Shown: piece by piece, positions 15,593 through 24,432 of the stretch
Layout of the letters: the number at the start of each line of letters is the position of its first letter
Position numbering within the stretch: position 1 is the stretch's first letter
Assembly: GCA_024698345.1 (NCBI GenBank)
Contig: JAILRH010000161.1
Location: 1 to 49,057, forward strand
Length of the DNA: 49,057 nucleotides
Source: Lachnospiraceae bacterium
GTDB taxonomy: Bacteria; Bacillota; Clostridia; Lachnospirales; Lachnospiraceae
Direction: 5' to 3'
Notes under the pieces: model-generated
What the model saw: the letters and a program-made list of their open reading frames with translations, nothing else
What the model was told of the DNA's origin: nothing
The model's database searches: none
Translations under genes and position numbers: made by a program

Positions 15593-17404
15593 ATGAAGCA
15601 TGTAGATATTACTGAAACTAACCTCAAAGAAATCTGCAGATTTGAGAGAAACCTTGATGATATCATGGGTGAATCCATCAGGGCTAATTTTGTCTGCAAA
15701 TCACATTACAGAATTACTGCTGAAGATGTGCGTGCGGCATTGGAGCGGGTAAAAAGAGAAAAAATAACATTTGAGCAGTTCTATGCAGAATGGTATGAAC
15801 TTATTTCGGATACTTTCAAGGATGCTGTTGAGTTTTACAAAAGCATGGGTGCACATCCTATCATTGTTAGGGATGCAGAGGAGATATCTTATATAGAATA
15901 TCCGGAGTATACACTGACAAAGAAAGAGAAGTATGTGCTCGCATACGTATTTGAAAAGATTGAAGAGATGTGTCACACCGCCGAAATGGAAGATTGTGTG
16001 TGCGATGTAATGGACCTTGATATGTGTATAGACTGCATTACATTCTATCTTGAGGATAAGGAAAAGCCGGTCTGGTCTCGCAGATATGTGGATGAGATTA
16101 AGACAAAGTATATAGTGGAGAGAGAGAACTGCTATGACAAGATGTCCGGAGCAGAGCTTAGTGCTTACAAGAGATTTGTTGAGCAGCTGTGCAAGAAGAA
16201 TAATGTTGAGGCTCTAAGAATTAAAGGCTATGCAACTTACGGTGGAAATGAACTCTATCCTTGTGACTGGAAGAAATCAAGGGATTGTCTTTTAAAACTT
16301 GTTGAGTTGACAGATGATCCTTATCCGGCTAATACCCTTGGATATATTTACTATTATGGCAGATGCAGTGGCGGTGTCCCTGATTATGAACTGGCTTATA
16401 AGTATTTTTCAATGGGAGCTATGGGCGGAATATATGAGTCGATTTATAAGATTGCAGACATGTATATTAACGGATATTATGTTCATCAGAGTCTTGACAG
16501 GGCAGAGAATCTGTGTGCCTTTGTTTACGAGGAGAATCTCAAACTCATGGAGAAGGGAAGATTTGATTCCAAATTTGCCGATGCTGCTTTTCGTATGGGC
16601 AATCTTGCAAGATTAAAGGGAGACAATATTTACGCAATTCAGGAAGCGTATTTTTATTACATGCAGGCGGAGTACGCCATTGCAATGAGAAAGAACGTGG
16701 TGAATTATTACGGTGATTCCACCGTTGAGGCAAGAATAATCGAGGCTCGAAAGAATGTTGAAGATATTCTGGATGAAGCTGGAATTGCAATCAGGCTAAA
16801 GAGATTTGCAATGGACTATCCGTGGTTTTTCACAAATATGTGTTCAGAGGGAACAAGATGTCTGCTGACATATAAGAAGCAGAAGGATAACAGATACGAA
16901 TTGACTGTTGAGCGAGTTCCGAGAATGGACACTGACAAATCAAAATCCATTCTGATGACAGTGTGCTGCGTCGGTTTTTGTAAATTAGTAGACAAGGTAT
17001 CTGTTATTCTTGATGATCCTGAGACTATTTGGACTGTTAACAATGAGAAGAGTGTATTGTTTGACGCGATAAGAATGAGTCAGGATCAGGATGGTGACGG
17101 GGTTGTCGTATTCTATTTTGACGATCAGGTAGTTGCAACAATAAAAGATGGCGTGTACATTTTCAAGAAGCCAAAAGATGATTTGTCAAATGAAATTGTA
17201 AGGATGGCGAGGGTGACCTTCGGACGTACAGACAGAACCTACGATTATATTTGTGATTTAGAGGATGTAAAAGAAGGGGACACTGTTGTAGTGCCCGGTT
17301 ATGATGGTGAAACAGAGGCAACTGTTGTTGATGTGTATGAGAAGAATGTGAATCTGTTGCCATACCCAATTGAGAGGTACAAAAAAGTTATTCGCAAGGC
17401 GTGA
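15593..17404 (+). CDS. Sel1-like repeat protein of unknown role
   Basis: The ATG at 15593 follows a strong GGGAGG; the longer frame upstream starts with TTG and lacks a site. The 603-residue product is soluble, with no signal peptide. Its middle third contains TPR-like Sel1 repeats: ALRIKGYATYGG, PANTLGYIYYYGRCSGG, AYKYFSMGAMGGIYESIYKIADMYING and AAFRMGNLARLKGDN with spacing near 36 residues. The C-terminal ~200 residues are mixed alpha/beta and end in a small beta-rich domain (GDTVVVPGYDGETEATVVDV) like a KOW/SH3-type module. Sel1 proteins are adaptor scaffolds; the partner is not evident. It begins a rightward set with the 17443 and 18161 genes. Confidence 0.7.
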   Translation: MKHVDITETNLKEICRFERNLDDIMGESIRANFVCKSHYRITAEDVRAALERVKREKITFEQFYAEWYELISDTFKDAVEFYKSMGAHPIIVRDAEEISYIEYPEYTLTKKEKYVLAYVFEKIEEMCHTAEMEDCVCDVMDLDMCIDCITFYLEDKEKPVWSRRYVDEIKTKYIVERENCYDKMSGAELSAYKRFVEQLCKKNNVEALRIKGYATYGGNELYPCDWKKSRDCLLKLVELTDDPYPANTLGYIYYYGRCSGGVPDYELAYKYFSMGAMGGIYESIYKIADMYINGYYVHQSLDRAENLCAFVYEENLKLMEKGRFDSKFADAAFRMGNLARLKGDNIYAIQEAYFYYMQAEYAIAMRKNVVNYYGDSTVEARIIEARKNVEDILDEAGIAIRLKRFAMDYPWFFTNMCSEGTRCLLTYKKQKDNRYELTVERVPRMDTDKSKSILMTVCCVGFCKLVDKVSVILDDPETIWTVNNEKSVLFDAIRMSQDQDGDGVVVFYFDDQVVATIKDGVYIFKKPKDDLSNEIVRMARVTFGRTDRTYDYICDLEDVKEGDTVVVPGYDGETEATVVDVYEKNVNLLPYPIERYKKVIRKA

Positions 17405-17442
17405 TAATAGAATAGCAGGAAAGTTATATTTAGGAAGTAGAA

Positions 17443-18114
17443 ATGAGCAAGAAAATAAGAAATTATATTGAGCAAAATGGTAAAAATAATCTGACACTGG
17501 CCTTAAAAGGATTGATTGACGGAGGACTATCAAAAGGGCTTAAGTATTATGATATTAGTGAAGATTTGAATAATGACAGACTTCTTCTCAATCTTGTTGA
17601 ACTTGAGACGAGAAAAGGTGAAGGTAAATATGAACTGATAAAGCCTTTTCTTACCATGATGAGATTGTATAAAGACAAATTGGAGATATATTCCACAGAG
17701 ATTGAACTTTATGATGAAGCAGCTGTTATAAAATACTATCAGAGCAATAAACAGAATGTGTATGAGACAGTAACGTTGGAACAGTTTGATGATATGAAAG
17801 ACCTTATCAAGACTATTAAGAATCTTGTTGCAGAAAAGAGCAGACCGAAAAAAGAATTAACGTACTACCCTTATTCCATAAAGGACAGAAAAAATGCTGT
17901 TTTAGTAAAGAATATGGTTGTTATGATATTTATCATGTTAATAGGGTCAACATTGACTTATTATTTTTATAAACCATATATTGTAATAGGAATAGCGGTT
18001 TCTGTGGTGTTATCTCTTTTAGTGGGAGGTTTGTTAGTAGTTTTACCACATGGTAGATTTAAACGAAAACTTGCAAAGCAAAGCGACAAGTTTAGGAAGA
18101 AACAAACTAAGTAG
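17443..18114 (+). CDS. Hypothetical protein with two C-terminal membrane helices
   Basis: The 223-residue protein has a soluble mixed N-terminal domain of ~150 residues (NLTLALKGLIDGGLSKGLKY near the start). It is followed by two adjacent helices (MVVMIFIMLIGSTLTYYFY and YIVIGIAVSVVLSLLVGGLL) and a basic tail, RFKRKLAKQSDKFRKKQTK. It should be inserted as a hairpin with both ends in the cytoplasm. The ATG at 17443 follows TTAGGAAGTAGAA. It lies 38 bases after the Sel1 gene and just before TetR. No family is recognised. Confidence 0.6.
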   Translation: MSKKIRNYIEQNGKNNLTLALKGLIDGGLSKGLKYYDISEDLNNDRLLLNLVELETRKGEGKYELIKPFLTMMRLYKDKLEIYSTEIELYDEAAVIKYYQSNKQNVYETVTLEQFDDMKDLIKTIKNLVAEKSRPKKELTYYPYSIKDRKNAVLVKNMVVMIFIMLIGSTLTYYFYKPYIVIGIAVSVVLSLLVGGLLVVLPHGRFKRKLAKQSDKFRKKQTK

Positions 18115-18160
18115 CGCAGTGGGACAGATTAGTTTTGGAAAGCCCAAAACGGAGGTGTCT

Positions 18161-18748
18161 ATGGAAGATGAAGATGTTGTTAGAAAAAGGATAATTGAAG
18201 AAACAAAGAACAGATTCATAGAATGCGGCACAGATTTTTCCGTGGATACCATTGCGAAAAATACTAAGACCAGTAAGAAGACAATATACCGGATTTTTGG
18301 AAATAAGAATATGTTGCTGGTTGAAATGGTGGATTCTATTTTCGAAAGCATATTTGAGCGCGTAGATCAGGTTTTTGAGGACGAAAGTTTGGAAGCGGTT
18401 GATATTCTGAGAGAATTGCTGTTTATAATATCAGAGAGTTTTTGGGGATATAATATAAGGGCGATGCTGGAACTCAAAGAAACCAAAGATAGTGGTGAAG
18501 CAGTGATTCGCGAAATGGATATGATGTTAGATTCACTTTGGAACCGGGTTGGAAAAGTTGTGGATTTTGGAGTGTCAGAAGGCGATTTGCGAAATGTTTC
18601 CGTAGAGAATATCAGATTCATAGTTGAATCAATCATGATAAGTCTAACAGATAAGATAAAAAGCAGATCCATTAAAAGAGAAGAGCTGGAAACTATTATT
18701 GATGAGTTGGTGTGTATTTTGACTGACGGAGTTAGGAATATATTTTAG
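18161..18748 (+). CDS. TetR-family transcriptional regulator
   Basis: The ATG at 18161 lies 5 bases after GGAGGTG; the longer upstream frame overlaps the preceding gene and is not used. The 195-residue product has the TetR DNA-binding domain at residues 8-55 (RIIEETKNRFIECGTDFSVD, then IAKNTKTSKKTIYRIFGNKN). The helix-turn-helix and the YRIFGNKNMLL end of the domain are intact. The C-terminal ligand/dimer domain is all helical and not assigned. TetR regulators often act on an adjacent exporter; the membrane protein just upstream is the closest candidate target. The gene's last codons form the first unit of a 51-bp tandem array. Confidence 0.88.
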   Translation: MEDEDVVRKRIIEETKNRFIECGTDFSVDTIAKNTKTSKKTIYRIFGNKNMLLVEMVDSIFESIFERVDQVFEDESLEAVDILRELLFIISESFWGYNIRAMLELKETKDSGEAVIREMDMMLDSLWNRVGKVVDFGVSEGDLRNVSVENIRFIVESIMISLTDKIKSRSIKREELETIIDELVCILTDGVRNIF

Positions 18749-18909
18749 CTGATGTGCCGGTGATACTTTATGAATGATGAGTTTAGGACAACTTTTTAGC
18801 TGATGTGCCGGTGATGCTTTGTGATTGATGAGTTTAGGACAATTTTTTAGCTGATGGGCTGGTGATACTTTGTGATTGATGAGTTTAGGACAATTTTTTA
18901 GCTGATGAG
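18729..18909 (+). repeat. 50/51-bp tandem array seeded in the 3' end of the TetR gene
   Basis: Units start at 18729, 18779, 18830 and 18881 with GAGTTnAGGAnAnnTTTTAG. The first unit encodes the last six codons and stop of TetR. Later units gain one T and keep TAG at the same place. About 3.6 copies are present, with few differences between copies two and three. Confidence 0.9.
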
Positions 18910-18960
18910 GTTAGAAATGATTTTGGTACTCAGAATCGATAATAAGAATATGAGGCATAA

Positions 18961-19000
18961 AAAAAGGTGGAAAGAAAAATGTTCTTTTCACCTTTTTATT
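18961..19000. terminator. Bidirectional terminator between convergent genes
   Basis: AAAAAGGTGGAAAGAA pairs with TTCTTTTCACCTTTTT around AAATG, giving a 16-bp stem with A and T runs on both sides. It can end TetR transcripts rightward and the zinc-ribbon gene leftward. Confidence 0.85.
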
Positions 19001-19005
19001 TGTGT

Positions 19006-19062
19006 GTTATTTAATGAATTTAATGTTATTTAATGAATTTAATGTTATTTAATGAATTTAAT
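19006..19062. repeat. 19-bp tandem repeat, three copies, next to a stop codon
   Basis: GTTATTTAATGAATTTAAT occurs at 19006, 19025 and 19044 without change. It ends one base before the stop codon of the leftward gene at 19064, whose sequence just inside looks like a degraded copy. Confidence 0.85.
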
Positions 19063-19063
19063 A

Positions 19064-20230
19064 TTATTCAATATCTACATGCTTCTGTCTCATGACACCG
19101 CCACAATTCTCACAAAGGAGGAAGTCGCCTTCAAGAGTGGCTCCACAGTCCGGACAGTAAGAGATAAGTTTCTTTTTGAGATAGTAAGGAATCTCAACCT
19201 GACCAACGTTGATGTCATCAGCATATTCTTTCGTTGTAGCAGAACTGCTTTTTTTACGTGCAAGATACTGGCTAGGAGAAGATACGTTCTCTCTGATGCG
19301 TCTGATTGCTTTTGCAGCTTCACTGTCAGATGACTCAACAAGATCTTCCGTAATTTGTGAAGGAGTAATGTCTGCCGAACCATCATTTTCAGAAGTATCA
19401 GCATTTACATCGTAATCGTCAAACAGATTACCGATTGCTTCATCAACATCTACAGCATCGTTGCTGATTGCAGCTTCAATCGAAGAATTCATTTCTGCTA
19501 ATTCTTCCCGGTGCGAAGAATAATCAACTACGTTTGCAACAGATTCGTTATCAGCATATTCATACGAAGCATCGTCTGACATAGAATTGTCGTCATACAA
19601 TGAGTCACCCTCATATAATGAATCATCCGCATATAATGAATCATCCTCATACATTGAATCATCCTCATACACTGAATTGGAATTGTTCGTTGAATCATCC
19701 TCGTGCAATGAATCCTGTGATTTGTTGTGAGATTTATTAGAATCGGCGCTTGATGTATTTCTACCTGTTCTTGCTCTTCTGGCAGAACTTTGAGTTGTTC
19801 TTGAACTGCGTGAAGATTTGTCAGGTGCCTTCGCAAAACTATAATTTCCAAAAAGAATAAATCTTATTGCGCAAACAATTAAAATTCCTACGATAATAAT
19901 TGCAAATGCAACCCAATGGTGATTCTTAGAAACAGAAATCATTGCAGGCATATTCTTGAGTAGTGCAACAATCAATATCAAAGCACCGAATGTTGCGAGA
20001 ATGTAATAATTGATACTCGCTAAATAATTAAAAAAATCAGCAATTCTGTTATCGGGCTTTGATGCATACTGCTTAATTCCCCAAATTAGAATCAGATAAT
20101 ACATACCCAACAAAATAAGTAGTATAGGTAAAATAATATCTATTTTGATGAGCAGCAGTCCACCTGTGATACACACCGCACCAAAGATATTAGATAGAAT
20201 GAACTCATCTTTTTGATAAAAATTTTTCAT
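19064..20230 (-). CDS. Membrane protein with acidic Ser/Asp/Tyr repeat region and C-terminal zinc ribbon
   Basis: The true start is the ATG at 20230, nine bases after AACGAGG; the longer frame begins with TTG upstream of that site. The 388-residue product has four predicted helices in residues 1-130 (FGAVCITGGLLLIKIDIILP through IIIVGILIVCAIRFILF). A basic, serine-rich cytoplasmic stretch follows. Then comes a low-complexity block in which DDSLY/DDSMY-type units of five residues repeat about seven times (encoded near 19565-19680). The last ~30 residues are a zinc ribbon, CPDCGATLEGDFLLCENCGG. Such zinc-ribbon membrane proteins are common in clostridia, with unknown roles. The repeat block is probably length-variable between strains. 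Confidence 0.7.
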   Translation of the reverse strand: MKNFYQKDEFILSNIFGAVCITGGLLLIKIDIILPILLILLGMYYLILIWGIKQYASKPDNRIADFFNYLASINYYILATFGALILIVALLKNMPAMISVSKNHHWVAFAIIIVGILIVCAIRFILFGNYSFAKAPDKSSRSSRTTQSSARRARTGRNTSSADSNKSHNKSQDSLHEDDSTNNSNSVYEDDSMYEDDSLYADDSLYEGDSLYDDNSMSDDASYEYADNESVANVVDYSSHREELAEMNSSIEAAISNDAVDVDEAIGNLFDDYDVNADTSENDGSADITPSQITEDLVESSDSEAAKAIRRIRENVSSPSQYLARKKSSSATTKEYADDINVGQVEIPYYLKKKLISYCPDCGATLEGDFLLCENCGGVMRQKHVDIE

Positions 20231-20264
20231 GATAAAAACCTCGTTCAAAAGTAATTCAAAGCAT

Positions 20265-20273
20265 ATTATAGCA
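20265..20273 (-). promoter_or_regulatory. Extended -10 promoter of the zinc-ribbon gene
   Basis: On the minus strand TGCTATAAT is a perfect extended -10 element, about 35 bases ahead of the ATG at 20230. No good -35 accompanies it. Confidence 0.5.
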
Positions 20274-20403
20274 TTAAATTGTAAATAATGCGAAATTTTT
20301 TATGTGAAAAAATGATTTTTTACAAATTATAAAAAATTAATGTGGAAAAAAAATGATTCATAAGTTGCAATTAATAGAGGAAAGGCGGCTGATTATAAGA
20401 GTT

Positions 20404-20472
20404 GTTGAAACATGATTAATCATGATGTTGAAACAGGATTAATCATGATGTTGAAACAGCATTAATCATGAT
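20404..20472. repeat. 23-bp tandem repeat, three copies, with palindromic cores
   Basis: GTTGAAACAnnATTAATCATGAT repeats at 20404, 20427 and 20450. In the first unit CATGATTAATCATG is a perfect 14-bp palindrome; in the other two the left arm is altered. It lies just upstream of the Nudix promoter, so it could be an operator array. Confidence 0.85.
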
Positions 20473-20475
20473 AAG

Positions 20476-20504
20476 TTGAAAAAATGTGATGTATGAAGTA
20501 AAAT
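20476..20504 (+). promoter_or_regulatory. Candidate promoter of the Nudix gene
   Basis: TTGAAA (20476-20481) and TAAAAT (20499-20504) are 17 bp apart. Initiation near 20511 supports the start codon at 20553 rather than the ATG at 20517. Confidence 0.6.
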
Positions 20505-20552
20505 TTAAGATGGATTATGACGTTTTTTAGTCACAGAAAGGAATTAAGAACA

Positions 20553-21056
20553 ATGGAATATTGGGATATTTATGATGAAAATAAACAAAAAACAGGAAGG
20601 ACAATGCAGAGAAATGATTGGTGCCTGAAAGATGGAGAGTATCATCTCACTGTCTTAGGCGTAATTGGACGACCTGACGGAACATATCTCATCACAAAGA
20701 GAGTAATGACAAAAGCATGGGCACCGGGCTGGTGGGAAGTATCAGGCGGAGCTTGCATGGCAGGTGAAGAGTCAGAAGAAGCTGTCAGAAGAGAACTAAT
20801 GGAAGAAACGGGAATTGATGTCGCAAATTTAGACGGAGGATATGTTTTCTCATACAAGAGAGAGAATCCGGGCGAGGGCGACAATTATTTTGTTGACATT
20901 TACAAGTATATCGGAGATATTGATGATTCTGATGTTAAAGTGCAGGAAGCAGAAGCAGACGGATATATGTTTGCAACTCATGAGCAGATAAAGGAATTTG
21001 CGGATCAGGGAATATTCCTTCACTACGACAGTATCAAGAGAGTATTCGAAGACTAG
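20553..21056 (+). CDS. Nudix hydrolase
   Basis: This 167-residue enzyme (start ATG 20553, after AAAGGAATTAAG) has a complete Nudix box, GGACMAGEESEEAVRRELMEETGID, quoted here by key residues G-x5-E-x7-REL-x2-EE-x-GI. The opening MEYWDIYDENKQKTG and LKDGEYHLTV are typical of the isopentenyl-diphosphate-isomerase-like subgroup, often annotated as YfcD-like. Members hydrolyse X-linked nucleoside or other diphosphates using Mg. No isomerase active-site Cys was identified, so a hydrolase call is safer. The gene ends 16 bases before the aldo/keto reductase start and is probably co-transcribed with it. Confidence 0.88.
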   Translation: MEYWDIYDENKQKTGRTMQRNDWCLKDGEYHLTVLGVIGRPDGTYLITKRVMTKAWAPGWWEVSGGACMAGEESEEAVRRELMEETGIDVANLDGGYVFSYKRENPGEGDNYFVDIYKYIGDIDDSDVKVQEAEADGYMFATHEQIKEFADQGIFLHYDSIKRVFED

Positions 21057-21072
21057 AGGAAGAAGGTGTAAT

Positions 21073-22251
21073 ATGCAATACAGAAAAGATAAATACGGAC
21101 GTGATATTTCCATGTTGGGATATGGCTGTATGAGATTCTCAAGAAAAGGGACCGGGATTGATATTGATAAAACAGAGAAAGAGATTATGTATGCGATTGA
21201 GAATGGGGTAAACTATCTTGACACTGCATATATTTACCCGGGGAGCGAAGCCGCGGTTGGAGAAATTCTTGAGAGAAACAATTGTCGTGACAAAGTGTAT
21301 ATTGCAACAAAACTTCCACAGTATCTTATTAAGTCTGAGGCAGCCCTTGACAAATACTTTAATGAGCAGCTTAGCAGACTCAGAACAGATCATATAGATT
21401 ACTATCTCATGCATATGCTCACAGACGTGGCTGCATGGGAGAAACTTAAGGCACTGGGAATTGAGCAGTGGATTGAGAAGAAAAAAGCCGAGGGACAGAT
21501 TATTAATCTTGGTTTTTCTTATCATGGAAATACAGATATGTTCCTTAAGATATTAAATGATTATGACTGGGATTTTTGCCAGATACAGTATAATTATCTT
21601 GATGAGCACAGTCAGGCAGGAAGAAAAGGTTTGATGGCTGCAGCAGAAAAGAATATTCCTGTAGTAATAATGGAGCCTCTCAGAGGCGGAAAATTAGTAG
21701 GTCTTATGCCTGATAGTGGCAAGAAACTTATTGCAGAACATCCAAAGAAATGGACTGCAGCAGAGTGGGCATTCAGGTGGCTGTTCAATCAGCCTCAGGT
21801 TACTTGTGTTCTGTCAGGAATGAATTCCCCTGAGATGGTTGAGGAAAATGTCAGAATTGCAGACTCGGCAAAGGCAGGAGAATTTACTGAGGAAGATTTT
21901 ACTTTTATTGAAAAGGTAAAGGCTGAGATAAATAAAAAAACAAAAGTAGGATGTACAGGTTGCGGATATTGCATGCCATGCCCAAAAGGTATTGACATCC
22001 CTACTGCTTTTAAGTGCTACAACCAGATGTATACAGAGAACAAGATGTCCGGCAGAAGCGAATACATCCAGATAGTAGCACTCCAGAAAGAAATGAGTGA
22101 TATTGCAAACTGTGTAGAGTGTGGAAAGTGCGAAAGCCACTGCCCGCAGCATCTGCCGATTCGTGAGAAATTAAAGGAAGCAAGAAAGAATCTCACACCA
22201 TGGCACTACAGAGTTGCAATTAAAGTGATCAGAAAATTCAAATTCTGGTAA
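21073..22251 (+). CDS. Aldo/keto reductase with C-terminal 4Fe-4S ferredoxin domain
   Basis: This 392-residue protein starts at ATG 21073 behind GAAGGTG. Residues 1-290 form an aldo/keto reductase TIM barrel: YLDTAYIYPGSEAAVGE (catalytic Asp and Tyr), IDYYLMHML and INLGFSYHG. The C-terminal part carries two iron-sulfur cysteine groups, CTGCGYCMPCPKGI and CVECGKCESHCPQHLP. This AKR-ferredoxin fusion is frequent in anaerobes and is thought to couple reduction to ferredoxin-type electron flow; the substrate is unknown. The last 58 bp of the gene, stop included, are repeated directly downstream with two substitutions. Confidence 0.9.
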   Translation: MQYRKDKYGRDISMLGYGCMRFSRKGTGIDIDKTEKEIMYAIENGVNYLDTAYIYPGSEAAVGEILERNNCRDKVYIATKLPQYLIKSEAALDKYFNEQLSRLRTDHIDYYLMHMLTDVAAWEKLKALGIEQWIEKKKAEGQIINLGFSYHGNTDMFLKILNDYDWDFCQIQYNYLDEHSQAGRKGLMAAAEKNIPVVIMEPLRGGKLVGLMPDSGKKLIAEHPKKWTAAEWAFRWLFNQPQVTCVLSGMNSPEMVEENVRIADSAKAGEFTEEDFTFIEKVKAEINKKTKVGCTGCGYCMPCPKGIDIPTAFKCYNQMYTENKMSGRSEYIQIVALQKEMSDIANCVECGKCESHCPQHLPIREKLKEARKNLTPWHYRVAIKVIRKFKFW

Positions 22252-22312
22252 ATCACACCATGGCACTACAGAGCTGCAATTAAAGTAATCAGAAAATTCA
22301 AATTCTGGTAAA
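22193..22312 (+). repeat. 60-bp tandem duplication of the reductase 3' end
   Basis: The sequence 22193-22252 recurs at 22253-22312 with only two base changes among the aligned gene-end positions (GTT to GCT and GTG to GTA). The first copy encodes the reductase C terminus and stop. The second copy keeps the same 18 codons and stop in frame but has no start codon of its own. Confidence 0.92.
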
Positions 22313-23015
22313 GTTCGAACGAGTCTTGGACGTCATGGTAGGGGATTACATACGAAAAAGAAGAAAATAACAAAATCGTCTGAGTAAGAAATCTAAGTGC
22401 TACATACGAAAGAGAAGAAAATTGCAAAATCATCTGAGTAAGAGAACTAGGGATTGCATACGAAAAAGAAGATAATAACAAAATCGTCTGAGTAAGAAAT
22501 CTAAGTGCTACATACGAAAGAGAAGATAATTACAAAATCATCTGAGTAAGAGAACTAGGGGCTACATACGAAAGAGAAGAAAATAACAAAATCGTCTGAG
22601 TAAGAGATATAGGGACTACATACGAAAAAGAAGAAAATTGCAAAATCGTCTGAGTAAGAGATATAGGGATTACATACGAAAGAGAAGAAAATTGCAAAAG
22701 CATCTGAGTAAGAGATCTAGGGATTGCATACGAAAGAGAAGATAATTACAAAATCATCTGAGTAAGAGATCTAAGTGCTACATACGAAAGAGAAGAAAAT
22801 TGCAAAATCGTCTGTAAAGATATCAAGAACGTTAGAGATGAGAAGTAAAAGCAGAAAAGCAACAGAAATAGCAGAAATAACAGAAATAGCAGAATAGCAA
22901 TAGAAATAGAAGAATAGCAACAGAAATAATGGAAAAGCAACAGAAATAACATAACAAGAACGACTGTTGAAAATAGGAAAAACAAAAAAGCAACAGTAAC
23001 ATAGAAAGGAAGAGT
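22252..23015. other. 764-bp gap filled by tandem repeats
   Basis: It holds the duplicated gene end, a nine-copy 54-bp array and a 100-bp low-complexity stretch rich in AACAGAAATAGCAGAA-type units (about 22845-22960). No gene with a plausible start is present. Minus-strand frames stay open only because 54 is a multiple of three. Confidence 0.65.
22349..22814 (+). repeat. 54-bp tandem array, 8.6 copies
   Basis: CATACGAAA starts every unit at 22349, 22403, 22457, 22511, 22565, 22619, 22673, 22727 and 22781, with an invariant 54-bp period and no indels. Each unit has CATACGAAAnAGAAGA, then CAAAAtCrTCTGAGTAAGA, then a more variable GATCTAGGGATT segment. Two sub-types alternate at several positions (AAATAACA against AAATTGCA). 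Confidence 0.95.
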
Positions 23016-24383
23016 ATGAATTCGGAGAAAAATATTTTTTACAGGCAGATTTTTAAACTGATTTTCCCCATCGTTATACAAAATCTTCTGAGTGCTGCAG
23101 TCCATTCCGTGGATGTTGTAATGCTGACAAAAGTTGGGCAGTCGTCATTGGCGGCGGTCTCACTTGCGGCACAGTATGCGAACATTTTGTTCATGGTTTA
23201 TTTTGGAGTTGGAACCGGTGTGACGCTGCTTGGCGCACAGTACTGGGGAAAGAATGATATAAAGGCCATTGAACTTGTGGAGGGGATAGCACTCAGATTT
23301 TCAGTTTGCATGGGAATAGTGATGTTTTTATTAACACTGACTATTCCTGAATTGATGATGAAATTATTTACCAGTGATCCGGAATTGATAACAGTAGGTG
23401 GAACTTACCTCAAATATGTGGGATTTTCGTATTTTTGCTGGTCCATAACAGAGGTTTATATGGCGACACTCAGAAGTGTTGAGAGAGTATCCATAGTAAC
23501 AGTGTTGTCATCAGCTGCAATTGTTTGGAACATAATATTAAATGCAGTATTGATTTTCGGATTGTTTGGATTTCCAAAGATGGGAGCGGCAGGTGCTGCT
23601 CTTGCAACAAGTATTTCAAGAGGAATTCAGCTGATATTGTGCTTTGGAGTTTCTTTTGCTTCAAAGAATGTCAAAATCAGGTTGTCTTATATTTTTAAGA
23701 GAAATAAGATTTTATTCAGAGATTTCCTCACAATGGTTGTTCCTGCAATGGTAAATGATATGGCTTGGGGAACAGCATTTTCCATGTACTCAGTGATTCT
23801 TGGTCATATAAGTACAGATATTGTAGCCGCAAATTCGGTTGTGGGAGTTGTGAGAAATTTTGCAATGGTATTGTGTTTTGCAATAGCCAGCGCAACTACT
23901 ATATGGCTTGGAAAATATATCGGAATGGGAGATTTGAAAAAAGCGGAAAAAGACGGCGCAAGACTGTTGAATATGACGGTGGTTGCAGGTGCCATAGGAG
24001 GAGTTCTGATTCTGATTTCCACATATCCCGTTGTCCGGTACTACAAGCTGAATTCCGACATGACAGAACAAGCCATAAAATATCTTACCTGCATGCTTCT
24101 GATAAATGTTATATATATTATGGGTGGAGCAGTTAACACGACTCTGATTGCAGGAATTTTCAGGGCAGGTGGAGATACGAAGTTTGGACTTATATGTGAT
24201 ACCATAGACATGTGGGGCTATGCGGTGCCGCTTGGGTTTATCGCAGCGTTTGTTTTGAAACTTCCACCGCTTGTGGTTTATCTTCTTCTCTGCACGGACG
24301 AATTTGTGAAGTGGCCGTGGGTATTTAAGAGGTATAGAAGTAAGAAGTGGGTAAATAATATCACAAAAGATTATGAAGCCTAG
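23016..24383 (+). CDS. MATE-family multidrug/cation exporter
   Basis: This 455-residue membrane protein has twelve predicted helices in two homologous halves, as in MATE exporters. It begins FYRQIFKLIFPIVIQNLL, then VDVVMLTKVGQSSLAAVSLA (the conserved first-half motif), LLGAQYWGKND, and later PAMVNDMAWGTAFSMYSVILG in the second half. A GNTTLIAGIFRAGGDTKFG-like motif, here AVNTTLIAGIFRAGGDTK, is typical. It exports cationic drugs or metabolites using Na+ or H+ gradients. The start at ATG 23016 follows AAAGGAAGAGT. The operon partner is unclear since the preceding gap is 764 bp. Confidence 0.93.
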   Translation: MNSEKNIFYRQIFKLIFPIVIQNLLSAAVHSVDVVMLTKVGQSSLAAVSLAAQYANILFMVYFGVGTGVTLLGAQYWGKNDIKAIELVEGIALRFSVCMGIVMFLLTLTIPELMMKLFTSDPELITVGGTYLKYVGFSYFCWSITEVYMATLRSVERVSIVTVLSSAAIVWNIILNAVLIFGLFGFPKMGAAGAALATSISRGIQLILCFGVSFASKNVKIRLSYIFKRNKILFRDFLTMVVPAMVNDMAWGTAFSMYSVILGHISTDIVAANSVVGVVRNFAMVLCFAIASATTIWLGKYIGMGDLKKAEKDGARLLNMTVVAGAIGGVLILISTYPVVRYYKLNSDMTEQAIKYLTCMLLINVIYIMGGAVNTTLIAGIFRAGGDTKFGLICDTIDMWGYAVPLGFIAAFVLKLPPLVVYLLLCTDEFVKWPWVFKRYRSKKWVNNITKDYEA

Positions 24384-24432
24384 TATAACGATTTTTAAAT
24401 AACACCACCATTGAAATCTTCTAAGAGTGCTT

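Larger units (their letters stand above)
18749..19063. other. 315-bp convergent gap: tandem array, terminator, second small array
   Basis: It holds the rest of the 51-bp array, the bidirectional terminator at 18961-19000 and three 19-bp repeats at 19006-19062. No gene is seen. Confidence 0.6.

Noticed and set aside
20517-20552. ATG at 20517 as start of the Nudix protein
   Set aside because: A good promoter would start transcription only about six bases before it. The ATG at 20553 has a ribosome site and fits the family's N terminus.
22349-22814. CRISPR array
   Set aside because: The units are contiguous and diverge gradually along their length. There are no unique spacers between identical repeats, and no cas genes occur.
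22266-23105. Open minus-strand frames across the 54-bp array, encoding Ser/Leu/Tyr-rich repeats
   Set aside because: They stay open only because the period is a multiple of three. No ribosome site or signal precedes them, and codon use is random-like.
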